The notes under the pieces are model-generated. The model was not told the DNA's origin. It saw only the letters and a program-made list of their open reading frames with translations, and did no database searches. Both the position numbers and the translations under genes were made by a program. From Trachelipus rathkii (taxonomy: Eukaryota > Arthropoda > Malacostraca > Isopoda > Trachelipodidae): a DNA stretch of 35,739 nucleotides. The stretch covers positions 5,001-40,739 of the forward strand of contig JABUQX010060206.1 in the NCBI GenBank assembly GCA_015478945.1. Direction: 5' to 3'. Below, piece by piece: positions 20,978 to 31,421 of this stretch (position 1 is the first letter of the stretch; every line of letters starts with the position of its first letter).

Positions 20978-21021
<44 letters not shown>
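20331..21021. repeat. Dense (TA)n and (AAT)n microsatellite block
   Basis: Nearly continuous TA, AAT and mixed tracts with short spacers. The repeated phrase 'gcctctatacgagg'/'gcctctatgcgca' (about 20536 and 20930) suggests older duplicated spacers. ORFs here are repeat translations. Confidence 0.85.
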
Positions 21022-21027
<6 letters not shown>

Positions 21028-21378
21028 CTGGAATTTCCTAATGTCGTTCATATTTAATATATATACATCTCGTCGTCTTATGTATTTTGTTAAAAGACTA
21101 TGTTATTTACATTATTATTTTAGTTTTTTGTTTATTTGGTATGGGTTTATATTATGCTGTTATTGTCTTCTTCTTGATAAATTACGTCGCTTGACGCCCA
21201 TTTATTTTGTTTCTCTTGTCGCTCTTGTCAAGATTTTACAAGAATTGTGTTTTCACTCTTGTCAAAATAATGTTTTATTATAGGATCTATTCAAAGTGTA
21301 AATGGTCATTTTTTTTGTAAGTAAAAAGTTTTATATTTAAATTAGGAAATCAAAAAAAAAATAAAAAACTAACGTTTA
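21022..21378. other. AT-rich non-coding stretch
   Basis: An 87-codon plus-strand frame (21020-21283) is rich in Leu/Phe/Cys/Tyr and starts inside a TA tract. No family is recognised and it is not credited as a gene. Confidence 0.4.
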
Positions 21379-21778
21379 GGCCTGTAGAGAATAAGAGACG
21401 ATGGTCGAAGGGGATAGAGGTATGTATGAAAGTTTACACATGTGTTGGACCATAAGAGGAAAGTTTGTTGTTAGTAGGAAATTCGTGATTGACCTAAGGG
21501 ATTCGTAATTAGAAGAAAACTTAAGAAAATATTGTGATTGGAATGAGTTTTGAAAGCATGAACTGTGGACCCAACTTTTCATTGTTATAGTAGCAGCTAT
21601 GGGTGTGAATATAGAGGAGAAAAAAATCTACAAAAACTTCATGCTAATGTAGGTGAACTAGAGTGATGATGATCTTGGTATTCAGTGCCAGATTTTATCT
21701 TAATCATAATGCTGGGGATTATAAGCAAGGGAAATGGAGAATTTTAATATATGATTGGTTTTGTTACTTAGTGGAATT

Positions 21779-22017
21779 CTAGTGTGGCAGTTTTTGTTGT
21801 AGAATGTTTAGGGTGTGATCTAGATGATAGAGATATAAAGGTGATTCCTCTCTGGGTCGCTTCTTGGAATTGTCCCATGTGCGCGGGGTGTGGGCATTAA
21901 GCCCCCTCACATTATGAGATTTGGGAGGTTTGGTGTGGGGTGGATTTGGTTTCCACAGCTCCATTTGATGAGGGAGTGTAAGGTGTTGTCAATATGTGTC
22001 ATAGGTTTTTGTTAGAT
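21779..22017 (-). pseudogene. Endonuclease domain remnant of second LINE (frameshifted continuation)
   Basis: After the stop at 22018 the endonuclease continues in another frame. 'NVRGLNAHTPRTWDNSKKRP' (about 21905-21845) corresponds to the 'GDfNAHh..Wdns..n.rG' motif of jockey/CR1-type AP-endonucleases, with the catalytic Asp replaced. 'HTLNILQQKLPH' follows. Further degenerate sequence may extend to about 21380, but no reverse transcriptase is found. Confidence 0.6.
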
Positions 22018-22572
22018 CTATAAGTGAAAGATTTGTGTTTTTGTTAGGTTTGTCTTCAGTGATGATGTTGTGTTAGGGGTGTTAGTGTATGAATAATAGA
22101 GTTGTGTATGATGGTTAATAGTGTGTGATTTTGGGGGTATTTGTGGTGTGTAGATGGCGTCATATTCGTAAAATTTTAGTTCTGGGTGGTTTTCGGGTAA
22201 GTGAGCTTCTTGAATCAATGCTATATGTATATTATATTGTTTTAGGAAGATTTCTATTTCTTTGCTTTTGTTATGTAGTCCATTTATGCTAATTTGTAAT
22301 ATGTTTATGTTTTGTATTTGTTTTGTTGGATTATTGGTTATTGTAGGTGGAGGCCAAACCTGACAGATCCAATTGTGTTGTGAAGGAGAAAGAGTAGTAA
22401 AAGGTAAGCAATGTTTGTGAATCCACTGCTCACACCTATTACAGTGGATTGAATTTCTCCTTACTATTTTTTTGCATATTGGGCATATCCAGATTCCAGG
22501 TCCCGGGTTTTTCTCTATGTTCTCAGCTTTTAGTAGTAGAGCTGAGGCATATGCCGGAAAGTATGCCTCAGA
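22018..22572 (-). CDS. 5' part of a CR1/L2-like LINE ORF: 2A-like motif, PHD-like finger, AP-endonuclease start (broken element)
   Basis: An open frame of 184 codons on the minus strand, bounded by stops and lacking an ATG. In order: 'SEAYFPAYASALLLKA', then 'ENIEKNPGP' (about 22524-22498), which resembles the 2A ribosome-skipping motif (D/I-E-x-N-P-G-P). Next is a Cys/His finger at 22492-22354 with C-x2-C...C-x2-C...W-x-H-x2-C...W-x-C, as in the PHD-like fingers of some LINEs. Then comes an endonuclease start, 'ISINGLHNKSKEIEIFLKQY' and 'IALIQEAHLPEN', with the catalytic Glu at about 22205. 2A-like motifs directly before such modules are known from invertebrate CR1/L2-type LINEs. The first conserved Asp of 2A is Asn here, so activity is doubtful. 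The element is cut off by frameshifts downstream. Confidence 0.7.
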   Translation of the reverse strand, partial: SEAYFPAYASALLLKAENIEKNPGPGIWICPICKKIVRRNSIHCNRCEQWIHKHCLPFTTLSPSQHNWICQVWPPPTITNNPTKQIQNINILQISINGLHNKSKEIEIFLKQYNIHIALIQEAHLPENHPELKFYEYDAIYTPQIPPKSHTINHHTQLYYSYTNTPNTTSSLKTNLTKTQIFHL

Positions 22573-22795
22573 TTAAGAAAAAGGAGAAATAAAAGAGATG
22601 AATAATAAAGTGTCCCAAACTATCCTTGGAGGGTTCTTCCGGAAGGGGCGGAGGCGCGTCGTCGCTGCAGAGACCACGCATTTGCTTGCGGGTGGGCGGA
22701 GGGGCGGCGAAGAAGCATTGGAGTAATTTTCCACCTTCTGGCGATCTTCTCACGGTACAAGGACGGGCACACTTTTTTCTGTTTACCTATTATAT
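22573..22795. other. GC-rich patch upstream of the LINE ORF
   Basis: About 130 bp (22625-22755) is strikingly GC-rich and open on both strands. It may be the LINE 5' region or a separate insertion. No motif is recognised. Confidence 0.3.
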
Positions 22796-23205
22796 TATCA
22801 TATATATATATATTATATATATATATATAATAATATAATATTGTTATAATATTATATATATTTTATCCTTAATATTCTTTCTTTTGGTATATTGAATTAT
22901 TATATTTATATATTTATATTTATATATGCGCCTAACTTTTAATTAATATTTTCAATTGTTTTCGCAGAAGGTATTGTATTTGTATAAACGATTATGTTGT
23001 ATAAGAGCTACTTCTTAAACTGATATATATATATATATATATTATTATCTATATATATATATATACTATATATTTATTCTCTCTATATATATTTTATATA
23101 TTATGATATATATATATTATATATTATAATATTATATATTCTTTATATATTATATATATATATTATTATAATTTAATATATATTATATATATATATTATA
23201 TAGTA
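22796..23205. repeat. Irregular TA microsatellite block
   Basis: TA-rich tracts at about 22796-22860 and 23021-23205 around a short AT-rich spacer. Confidence 0.85.
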
Positions 23206-24040
23206 TGGGATAGGTGTGTGTGTTGTTATGTGCGTGTTTTTGTTTGTGACTTATGTTTGTCATTGTGTCAAACGTATGTGTGTGGTGTGTGTAAAATCTA
23301 GGGCCTGGAACAGGAAATGTTGGCAAAATTACTTTTACATGGGTATATTAATATTTCTGTACAGAATGAAGGGCATTAAAGGAGAAGAAGGGCCCAATAA
23401 AACCCGGAAAGTTTCTGATCAGATTTTAGAAAATTACGAAGTATTTCTATTCGAGGAACTTTTAACAATGTAATTTCAATATTATTTTAAAGATGAAATA
23501 TTAAATATTAGTAAGATATAGGAGTTCCAAAATTTTGAAATGATATTTCCTTTCTGGGTTCGAATCGAATATTATGCCACATGTTTTGATGATCAAAGTT
23601 ACAGACAGTTGGGAAATATTTTCTCTACTAATTGGGTTTTGGATCCTATTTCAAAGTAGTTTTGGTGGAAGAAAAGGGAGGGAAGCTGAGATTTTTTCTT
23701 ACTCAATCGAATTTTGGCCAATTTCAACTGAAAATGTTGCCTTTGCAAGATTTTTTTTTTTTTTTTTTAAAGGGAATTTTTAAATTGTTCTGTAACTTTC
23801 GTTGTAAGCTTAAATGCTCTTATAAATGGTATACAATACTTATCTTGTTATATTTAAAAGGGAACAAGAGAAAATATAGAATCCAAAAATTAATAATTTC
23901 TGTAGAAGGAAAATCAACTTTGAAGCACTAAAAATTAGTAACTTTTGTACTTTTCTAGTGTAATATAATTTTTTAACTTTGGCTTGATGATTCTTGTGAT
24001 ATACCTGTAACAATTTCATTTTTTTCAATTAACCTGCAAA
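23206..24040. other. Non-repetitive AT-rich DNA, no gene recognised
   Basis: A GT-rich run at the left (23213-23290), then unique-looking sequence with a T run at about 23750-23768. Small ORFs on both strands have no recognisable domain. Confidence 0.4.
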
Positions 24041-24041
24041 T

Positions 24042-24129
24042 GGCCTATATATATATATATATATACTATATATTTAATATATAGATATATATATATATAT
24101 TATTATTATATAGTATATATATATATATT

Positions 24130-24175
<46 letters not shown>

Positions 24176-24345
24176 TAATATTTGTCTATATATATATATA
24201 TATTATATATATAATATATATATTATATTATTATAATATATATATATATATAGATTATATATATTTATTACTATATAGTAATATATATATATATATATAT
24301 ATTACTATATATATATATTATATATATATTATATATATATATATA
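24042..24345. repeat. Irregular (TA)n microsatellite, 300 bp
   Basis: Almost entirely TA/ATT units with irregular phase breaks. Confidence 0.95.
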
Positions 24346-24474
24346 AAATTCTGAATAAAAAAGGCGTATCCCCAATTATCCACGGTCAGAAAATTTTAGG
24401 TAGATCAGATGGTTAGAAACATAGTTCTCGCCGAAAGTGAAAATTTTTGACCCCAAAAATTTTTTTTCCGTCAT

Positions 24475-24778
24475 AAATGAATTTTTGCGAATAACTTTTT
24501 AATTATTCATCCGATCTACATGAAATTATGGAGCATGTATTGGGAGAGATACGCCTTATTATTTATTTATAAACAAATTTATACTCATAATTTTTTTGGC
24601 AGCTGTTCCGGGGAAGAATAATCTTGGAGTTTCAAATTTCTTCCTTAAACAGTGGCAATATGGCTCGGAAAAGGGCACAAATGCCCTAAACAGGAGTTGT
24701 CTATCTCATTGAATTACGTATACTCTGAAAATTTTTTAAAAAAATCGGATGAATAGTAAAAAAGTTGACTTTTTCATA
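24475..24778. repeat. Imperfect inverted repeat (MITE/fold-back-like)
   Basis: The left arm at about 24480-24551 contains 'aactttttaattattcatcc' and the right arm at about 24710-24777 contains 'cggatgaatagtaaaaaagt', its imperfect reverse complement. The outer parts match as well ('gggagagat' against 'atctcattg'). The loop is about 160 bp. AT-rich and without coding. The flanks (24350-24475 and 24780-25020) look like the same unknown repeat. Confidence 0.5.
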
Positions 24779-25019
24779 AAAAAAATATTTCACAGGATCA
24801 TTTTCTGCCTCAAATAATTTTTTTTATGTATACAAGTTTACAAGTATTTTAAGGAGTAAAGGATTATATATCCACAAATTTTAAATGTTATTAAGGTTTT
24901 AGTGAAAAATACAAAAACTGGAACACCCAGTGCGGGGCCCTTCGAATAGAACAAAACCCTATTTAGAATTTTAAATTCTGACTATAAAAATTATGATTGA
25001 ATACTTTTTCTTTAATATA

Positions 25020-25289
25020 TTTTATATGTAAGAAAATTTAAAGAAAAACGACACATGATGAGTATATATGTTGTCGATTCAATCATTATTATCATCTCTG
25101 TCAAGATAGGGAAGAAAGATGGTTACTGTTATTGAAGCGATTTACTCTACTTGCGGAGTTATATATATATACTATATATTATTATATATAATCTTTATAT
25201 ATAATAATATAATATATTTATATATATATTATATATATATATATATATTATATATAATATTTATATATATCTTATTATATATATTATTA

Positions 25290-25328
<39 letters not shown>

Positions 25329-25464
25329 ATAATTATATATAGATATATATAATATATATATATATATATATTATCATTATATATATATATTATATATATA
25401 TTATATTTATTATATTTTTATTAATTATAATACTATATATATTTATATATATAGTATATATTAT
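25020..25464. repeat. Spacer and irregular (TA)n microsatellite at LINE copy 4 3' end
   Basis: Short unique sequence to about 25155, then about 310 bp of TA-rich repeat that runs directly into the 3' UTR of the LINE fragment. Confidence 0.85.
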
Positions 25465-26066
25465 ATATAAACTTATCTACTCCATCCCAGATTGTGAGGT
25501 CGAAGATGCATTTACATACAGGGTAGAAAGTTAGTTAGAAAACTATTGACAGCATCAATCCGAAAAGAATCCCCCCCCCCACTTACCTTCCCGTTTTTAT
25601 GTTCTTTAAGTGAGAACTCGTCGCAATGGAAATGCAACCTCTGGGTTACGAGGATCGACGGACCCTCAATGTTGACATCTCGTATTAGGGTTCTTCCCTG
25701 GGGTCAAAAGCCCCAACCCACTTACCCCCTCGAAAAAAAACTCCATTCACATCTCGTACCGACAACCTAATTTTCCTTTCTCTTCGCCAATGCCAAAAAC
25801 TCATTCATTTCCATTCCCTGACTGACTCTCACCCACTTTGCTCTCTCGGATCTTTAAGCTTTCCCAGCCGGCGATTGTCTCCAACACTCAACCTCAAACT
25901 ATGCATCGTTAACACAATTCTCCATCCTTTCATATAGATCCCAACCCAACGTCCCAATTTTTTTGTTTTTCATTGTACTCTCGTGTATCTACTCATTGTA
26001 CTCACCACCTCCCTTTACCTTCAACACCCAACCACACTTAATGCGTTTTCATCCTCTTTTAATCTT
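25465..26066 (-). pseudogene. LINE copy 4: short 3' end fragment
   Basis: Minus-strand 3' end of the same family as copies 1-3: 'atcccagattgtgaggt' at the boundary with the TA tract, a C-run at 25571-25580, a 'cctggggtcaaa' segment, and the reverse complement of the GRPAG region ('cccagccggcgat', about 25863-25876). It is heavily diverged and 5'-truncated near 26066. The plus-strand ORF at 25546 is an antisense shadow. Confidence 0.65.
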
Positions 26067-26069
26067 CTT

Positions 26070-26265
26070 TCATTATATTAGTATAATATTATATATATAC
26101 TAGTTATATACTATATATATATATATTATATATATTTACAAATATTACTTATAATATTATACTATATAGCACTGCTTATATATTAATATTATATTTATAT
26201 ATATATATTATAATATATATATTATATATATTATATATATTATGAAATTATTAATAAATATCTTG
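26070..26265. repeat. Irregular (TA)n microsatellite
   Basis: TA/ATT-rich tract that borders LINE copy 4 on its 5' side. Confidence 0.85.
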
Positions 26266-26860
26266 AATGTAAAGAAATCAATCCCATAGTTAATTTTTTC
26301 TACTATAATCTTCTTTTCATTCAGCGAAAATTTCTCAGAAATTTAAAATTTTAAACAAAAAATCGATCATATAACAAAAAACAAATCATGAGCAGATATG
26401 TAGATTATTATTACATTAGAAAAAATGTGCTTAAATCAGACCTAAATAAAGGGAGAGGAAGTAACAAAGAACAAACAAACATCCGCTTCATTTCTCATCC
26501 TATAAAAGCGAACAAAGATTCCCTTCCTCTTGTGTGTTTAACTCTCGAGTTTCTGCCGGAATACAAGACCATTAATTACAGTAATAAAATTTCGTTCAGA
26601 AAAAGAAAAAGAAAGAGAAAAAAAAAAAAAAAAAGTTTATCGAATAAAATGGCTTTCCCCAATTGCTCTTCAAATGCGATCGTTTATTTTTTAATTTTTT
26701 TTTTGGTTTTCATTTTTTTATACATTTTTAAAGAACTTCACGCCATATATATATATAAATTAAACTTAATCTTCTTCATTTACACTCCGAACTCCCACAA
26801 TAATAAACGTAGTAGTATAGTATATGTTATATATTTATACTAAAACATTTTACATATATC
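26266..26860. other. AT-rich sequence, unrecognised frame
   Basis: A plus-strand frame of 151 codons (26388-26843) has an Arg/Lys-rich low-complexity run over an A-rich stretch (about 26598-26635) and ends in TA-rich DNA. It has no family resemblance, and its length is helped by low complexity. I do not call it a gene. Confidence 0.3.
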
Positions 26861-26898
<38 letters not shown>

Positions 26899-27660
26899 TT
26901 ACTATATTATAGTATATATTATTATAATTTATACCCTATTATAACCTATAGTAAGTAAGTGCATATTGAAGGGACTTGGAATCTGGAAACCTGGTTCTGA
27001 AAAGTGATCCATGATTTTGGAAAGTGGTTTTTCCAGTTCCAGGCACTGGAAACTGGAAGTACAACTGCTTAACTATCTCAATTCCTCGCTTATCTTCAGC
27101 TGACTATCGCATGAGCCTGGCCCACTTTGTGCCGTGATTTAATTCCATGGATCTTGGTGACTTCACAATCTAAACGTTTAAAGTAGCGGGTAATGGTTGT
27201 TCCCAGGATCCATGTTGCTCTACTTGTCCATGCCCTCGCCATCTATAACCACGAAGTCTCCGAATCATATTTAGTACCCTGTGAGCGTGTGTCAGCAATA
27301 TATATCAATAATTAGAAAAGCATTTTTTGAAACAATAATTTCATTATATATATTTATACATGCTAAAAGTCTTTCAAATGCCTTTCTACGATTGAAAGGC
27401 ATAAAACGCTTTTTTGCCGCTCTATTGCGAGATGTTTTAGAACGTTACCCCGCACCCCCGCCCCGCACCCCGCGTATATATATATAATTAAACAAGTTGA
27501 ATATAAGAGTTTCTCGAAACCAAATAATCTTGTATTATAGCTATCTTTAAGTCCTTAACTTCGTAGCGCTGTCTCGTCTCCTATATACTATAATATCTTT
27601 ATTAAATTTATAACCCATTATCCAGTATATATATATACGCGTTGTTACGTTCAATCATAC
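26861..27660. other. Mixed unique DNA with TA tracts and a small hairpin
   Basis: A TA tract (26861-26900), then about 300 bp of balanced composition (26955-27260) with repeated 'ggaaactgga'-type phrases. A perfect 9-bp stem hairpin lies at 27378-27402 ('atgcctttc'/'gaaaggcat', 7-base loop), and a C-rich tract at about 27449-27473. No gene is recognised. Confidence 0.4.
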
Positions 27661-28230
27661 GACGCTTATCCCGGTTGCGGTGCCGCCGCATCATCATTTA
27701 TGTAAGTAAATTCGGGCTTTTCGCCCGGCGTCCCGCCCCAGAAGCAGCAGCAGCAGCATCTCGCTTGGTTCAATAGCCAGGCATATCGACCCCTGAAAGT
27801 AAAAAGAGGGGGGGACAAATTATAGGGAGAGAGGAGAGAGTCATATACTCCGATTAGTGCGCTCATATGAGGGGCAAAAGAGAGGAGTGGGTTGGGGAGG
27901 TATAGAGAAGAGGTGGAGTCCATGCATAAGCTAGCCCTTCTGTCGTACTGCAACTATCTCAAAGAGATGATGCGCTAGATCTTTGTCTCTCCGCGCCACG
28001 CGCCGTCATGTAGCGGTCATAATACCGATGCTATGATGGGATGAATACCTCTGCGGTGAACCAGAGAGCACGCGCCAATCAGTGCTTAGATACTAGCCTA
28101 CACTCGGCATCAGAGCATCTCTCTCCTGCGCTCTCTTTACGCTGGTCATCATGCTCCTCACTCTCGGTAAATCGCGAGTGCGTTTCGTCCCCTAAGATGT
28201 TAAGTTATCACAACTGTCAATTATAACGCT
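27661..28230. other. GC-elevated island without recognised gene
   Basis: GC content is clearly higher than in the surroundings. The island includes a (CAG)5 run (27743-27757), a purine-rich stretch (about 27795-27840) and several CG dinucleotides (27960-28190). Open frames exist on both strands (27953-27666 minus, 28041-28226 plus), but no domain is visible. It could be a promoter/5' exon region or an old GC-rich transposon. Confidence 0.35.
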
Positions 28231-28960
28231 AAGAACAAATGGCCTGTGGGATCCATAGGGGGAGGAAAAATTTTTAATACTTTTAAGTCTGATAAAAGTA
28301 TTTAATTGTTGACTTTTTGTAAAGAAGGGGGAGATTTAATTACTCTGTTATTGACCCTCACTTCAACTTTGAAGGTTTAAAAAAGTTATGACTACAAGGG
28401 AACATGAGAAGGTTGAGAGATCGAAAATACGGCAATTACCCTCACTCAACTTGACGGGACATTTACCTTTTTAGACTTTTGTAAGAGGGAATTTTAGGTA
28501 AACTTCGGTATTGAACCCGGACTTAACCTTACCAGACCTAAAAATTAACGATGTGAAACATAAACAAAGAAGCTTTGGAAGAATACATAATTAATGGTTT
28601 TCCCCTTCGTGTTTAAAAAAAGACAAAAACAAATTAATTTTCCTTTGAATTTTCATTTTAAAACTAATTATCGTTTTTTTAATTGACAAGTGTAATTTAT
28701 GAAGCCTGCAGCTGCAAACCAAGACACACACAAAGACTTTTGAATAAGAAGAGATTGTGAACAAAACTTTCCAGTCTTGTAAAAGAAGGAAAAGAGGCCA
28801 AATATAAGTGTAACTTTGACACTTTCTTTTAAACCATCTACATTTTCCGATTATTTAATTGACAAGTAGTAAATTTATGAAAGCCTGCAGCTGCAAACCA
28901 AGACACACACACACTATTACTTAAGGGGAAAAATTTTGTACACACGGAAACAAAAGAAAG
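28231..28960. other. AT-rich sequence with a 55-bp duplicated segment
   Basis: Mostly unique. A segment containing 'gcctgcagctgcaaacc' and 'aagacacacac' occurs twice in direct orientation, at 28681-28732 and 28857-28914, about 176 bp apart. Confidence 0.6.
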
Positions 28961-29164
28961 CCTGTTTGTTCTGCGTTGGTTTGGTGGTTCTGTGTGGGTT
29001 TTGTTGGGGGTGTGCTTTTTGAGTAAGTGGTGAATGTTGGGGGTGGCCTAGAGAGTTTGTTGTGTGTTATCGATGGTATGGGATGTTGTTATGTGTGGAG
29101 TTGGGGTTTGGGTGGTTTCTGAATACAAAGGAGACAGTAAGGAGGGGATTTGGGTGAAGGGGAG

Positions 29165-29275
29165 AGGGGATTTACAGAGTATATATAAAAAGGCTCAGAT
29201 TCAACTCTTAGAATCAAGTGACTTTTACAAGTTCAACAGAGAAGAAGTGTCTCATAAAATTTCAGGTTAGTTTAT
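29165..29275 (+). promoter_or_regulatory. Possible TATA-type promoter and first exon
   Basis: 'tatatataaaaagg' at about 29180-29193 resembles a TATA box and is followed within 30-40 bp by non-repetitive sequence and then a donor-like 'cag/gttagt' near 29266-29273. Given how common TA runs are here, this could be chance. Confidence 0.15.
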
Positions 29276-29580
29276 AAATAGGGTTAAGTATATAATATAT
29301 TTATATATTATTATATATAGTAAGATATAATAATATATATATATATTATATATATTATTATATTATATATATATATATTATATATAAAGTTTGTTATGGA
29401 ATGATTTGAAACGGGCCTTATGCGGCCCTTATAGTATATATTATATATTATATATATATTTTATATATACTATATATAATTATAATTATTCATATATATA
29501 TATAATACTATATTATTTATTATATATATTATATATTATATATATATATATATTATATTATATTTATAAGTTAATTAATA
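29276..29580. repeat. Irregular TA microsatellite tracts
   Basis: TA-rich tracts (about 29290-29388 and 29431-29565) separated by a short unique spacer. Confidence 0.85.
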
Positions 29581-30183
29581 ATTGACTTAAGCGCAGTTAA
29601 TACAATTTTTGAAAGAAATTTTTTCTAAAGAAATTTTTCTCCGAAATAATTGCCTAAAAAATTTTTAGAAGGAACAGTCATAATATTTATAGCTTTATTA
29701 TTTATTTTTTCTCATTTCTCTTGTTACAGATCTTAATTTTTTTATTATTATATTATTTCATAATATATTCTTACACATGATTTTATGATTATTATTGTAT
29801 TAAATATAAGTTTTGAAGGGTAAAAGGGGAATAAAAGGTCAAATTAGAATCCTACAGTGAAACATGCATCAGAAAATTTTTTCATCCGAAATACGTTTCT
29901 CTAAAACTTATTTGAAAGTTAGTCAACTTAGGAGGGAAAAAATCGATCAGCCAGTCTTTTTTTTCGCCTTCGTGATTTTGCCTTTATTATTTTACACCAC
30001 TTTTTCAGTTTTATTGATCAATTTTTATTTTGTTATTTTGTATTTATGTTTTTATTTATTCTATACTAATATTATATATATAATATTTCAATATAATACG
30101 TTTGTATAATTATAATCTACTAATATAATACTATATATATATTATATATATATAATATATATATACTATAATATATTTATATA

Positions 30184-30220
<37 letters not shown>

Positions 30221-30330
30221 ACAACAGAGATGGCCCCTTGTGTTCGTGTGTGTGTGTTTTTGTGTGGGTGTGTTTCGTGTTGGAATGTTAATGCGCTTGG
30301 CCACACGGAGTGGGGGAGGTAAAAAAAAAA
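29581..30330. other. AT-rich non-coding DNA with TA tract
   Basis: No recognised gene. A plus-strand 81-codon frame (29864-30109) is Leu/Phe/Tyr-rich and ends in TA repeats. A TA tract is at about 30125-30220 and a GT-rich run at about 30240-30280. Confidence 0.4.
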
Positions 30331-30335
30331 TTTAA

Positions 30336-30386
<51 letters not shown>

Positions 30387-30427
30387 AAAAAAAAAAAAAA
30401 AAAAACATTTTAAAAAAAAAAAAAAAA
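30327..30427 (+). repeat. Long poly-A tract
   Basis: About 100 bp of nearly pure A broken by three short T interruptions. It may be the tail of an old retroposed copy on the plus strand, although no body is recognised upstream, or homopolymer sequencing error. Confidence 0.7.
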
Positions 30428-30872
30428 TTAGAAAAAATAAAAAGGTTACAGAAATTAAAACATTTTCTTATTATATTTATTGCATACTAAAATACACTAT
30501 TACAAATACAGGTTACAAATACATTCTTATAAATAAAAATTGTTAAGTGCTTAATCACACAAATGCAAAGAAAAGAATATAGCATTTCTAACTTACTTTA
30601 AAACAAAAGAAGAGCAATTCAAAATAAATTTTTATTGTGTAAGCGTGAAATAATTTCATTATACAGTAGACCATTGCAAAAAAGGTTGTTTTTTTTTTAA
30701 TATATTGAGTATAAATCCGCATCTGTACTGAATTAATTGGCTTTTTTGAATTGGATTACATAACATTTTAACGTATACTGCTTTGTTATATTTTAAAACA
30801 ATTTATAATATTCATTTTTATTTAAATTCTTGATAGCCCACATGAGTCGAATGAAATTAAAATACACCAGGT
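30428..30872. other. AT-rich non-coding DNA
   Basis: No gene, repeat unit or RNA recognised. Confidence 0.4.
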
Positions 30873-31088
30873 TCAATTATAATCAAATCGTTGACCAGTG
30901 CCGTTAAGCTTAAGACGTCTCGTCTGACGTGGTTGGACAATTATCCCTGTTCCAATTTCTCCAATATTACACCTGGAAAGTTCATTAATAGGTAAAAACT
31001 CCTCTGAAGCTTTTCTTTTGAGGTTAAAGAAAAATTTTTCTTTCGTGTTCATCCATTCTTTTAAGCAGTAAGACAAGACAATATGCAT
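30873..31088 (-). CDS. Unrecognised minus-strand ORF (71 aa), doubtful
   Basis: An open frame with a mixed, not repeat-driven, composition: 'EKFFFNLKRKASEEFLPINE', 'CNIGEIGTGIIVQPRQTRRL', ending 'GQRFDYN'. It is less AT-biased than its surroundings, which is the only reason to list it. A possible internal acceptor or donor was not resolved. No family is recognised. It could be a last exon, a transposon remnant or chance. Confidence 0.2.
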   Translation of the reverse strand: MHIVLSYCLKEWMNTKEKFFFNLKRKASEEFLPINELSRCNIGEIGTGIIVQPRQTRRLKLNGTGQRFDYN

Positions 31089-31320
31089 TACTCGACTTCA
31101 TTCTTCTCTCTTGCTATTCCACTATAGGACTATTTGACTGAATTAGGTATTTGTGAGAAGATGCTGTTGAAAATTCAATTTTCGATAGTCCAATGTTCTT
31201 GTCGAACTATATATTAGGTGGGCCTGCTGTTGTACCCCGCAATATCCTGACTAAATCGTTAAGCTACAGGTTGGTTATGTGGAAGCGTAATGATTCGGAT
31301 TGTACCTGTTCCAACTTCCA

Positions 31321-31421
31321 GCAGCAACCACCGTGTTGGAGAACAAACTCCTAGGAAGGTCCGGGCACACCCAAATGGCGAAAACCCAATCGGAGCAAAA
31401 CGTTAAAATATCGCCAATACT
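31321..31421 (+). CDS. Possible isolated plus-strand exon, doubtful
   Basis: A stretch bounded by an acceptor-like 'gttccaacttccag' and a donor-like 'ctg/gtaaac' encodes ATTVLENKLLGRSGHTQMAK then TQSEQNVKISPIL without a stop. It is more GC-rich than its flanks and uses varied codons. The opposite strand is also open over the same interval, so the orientation is not certain. No domain is recognised. Confidence 0.2.

Noticed and set aside
26388..26843. Plus-strand 151-aa ORF
   Set aside because: It depends on an A-rich Arg/Lys run and TA-rich Ile/Tyr codons; no domain and no splice context.
27378..27402. Perfect 9-bp hairpin as a terminator or microRNA precursor
   Set aside because: Too short for a microRNA precursor and without a T-run or gene context.
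30310..30546. Plus-strand lysine-rich ORF
   Set aside because: Translation of a poly-A tract.
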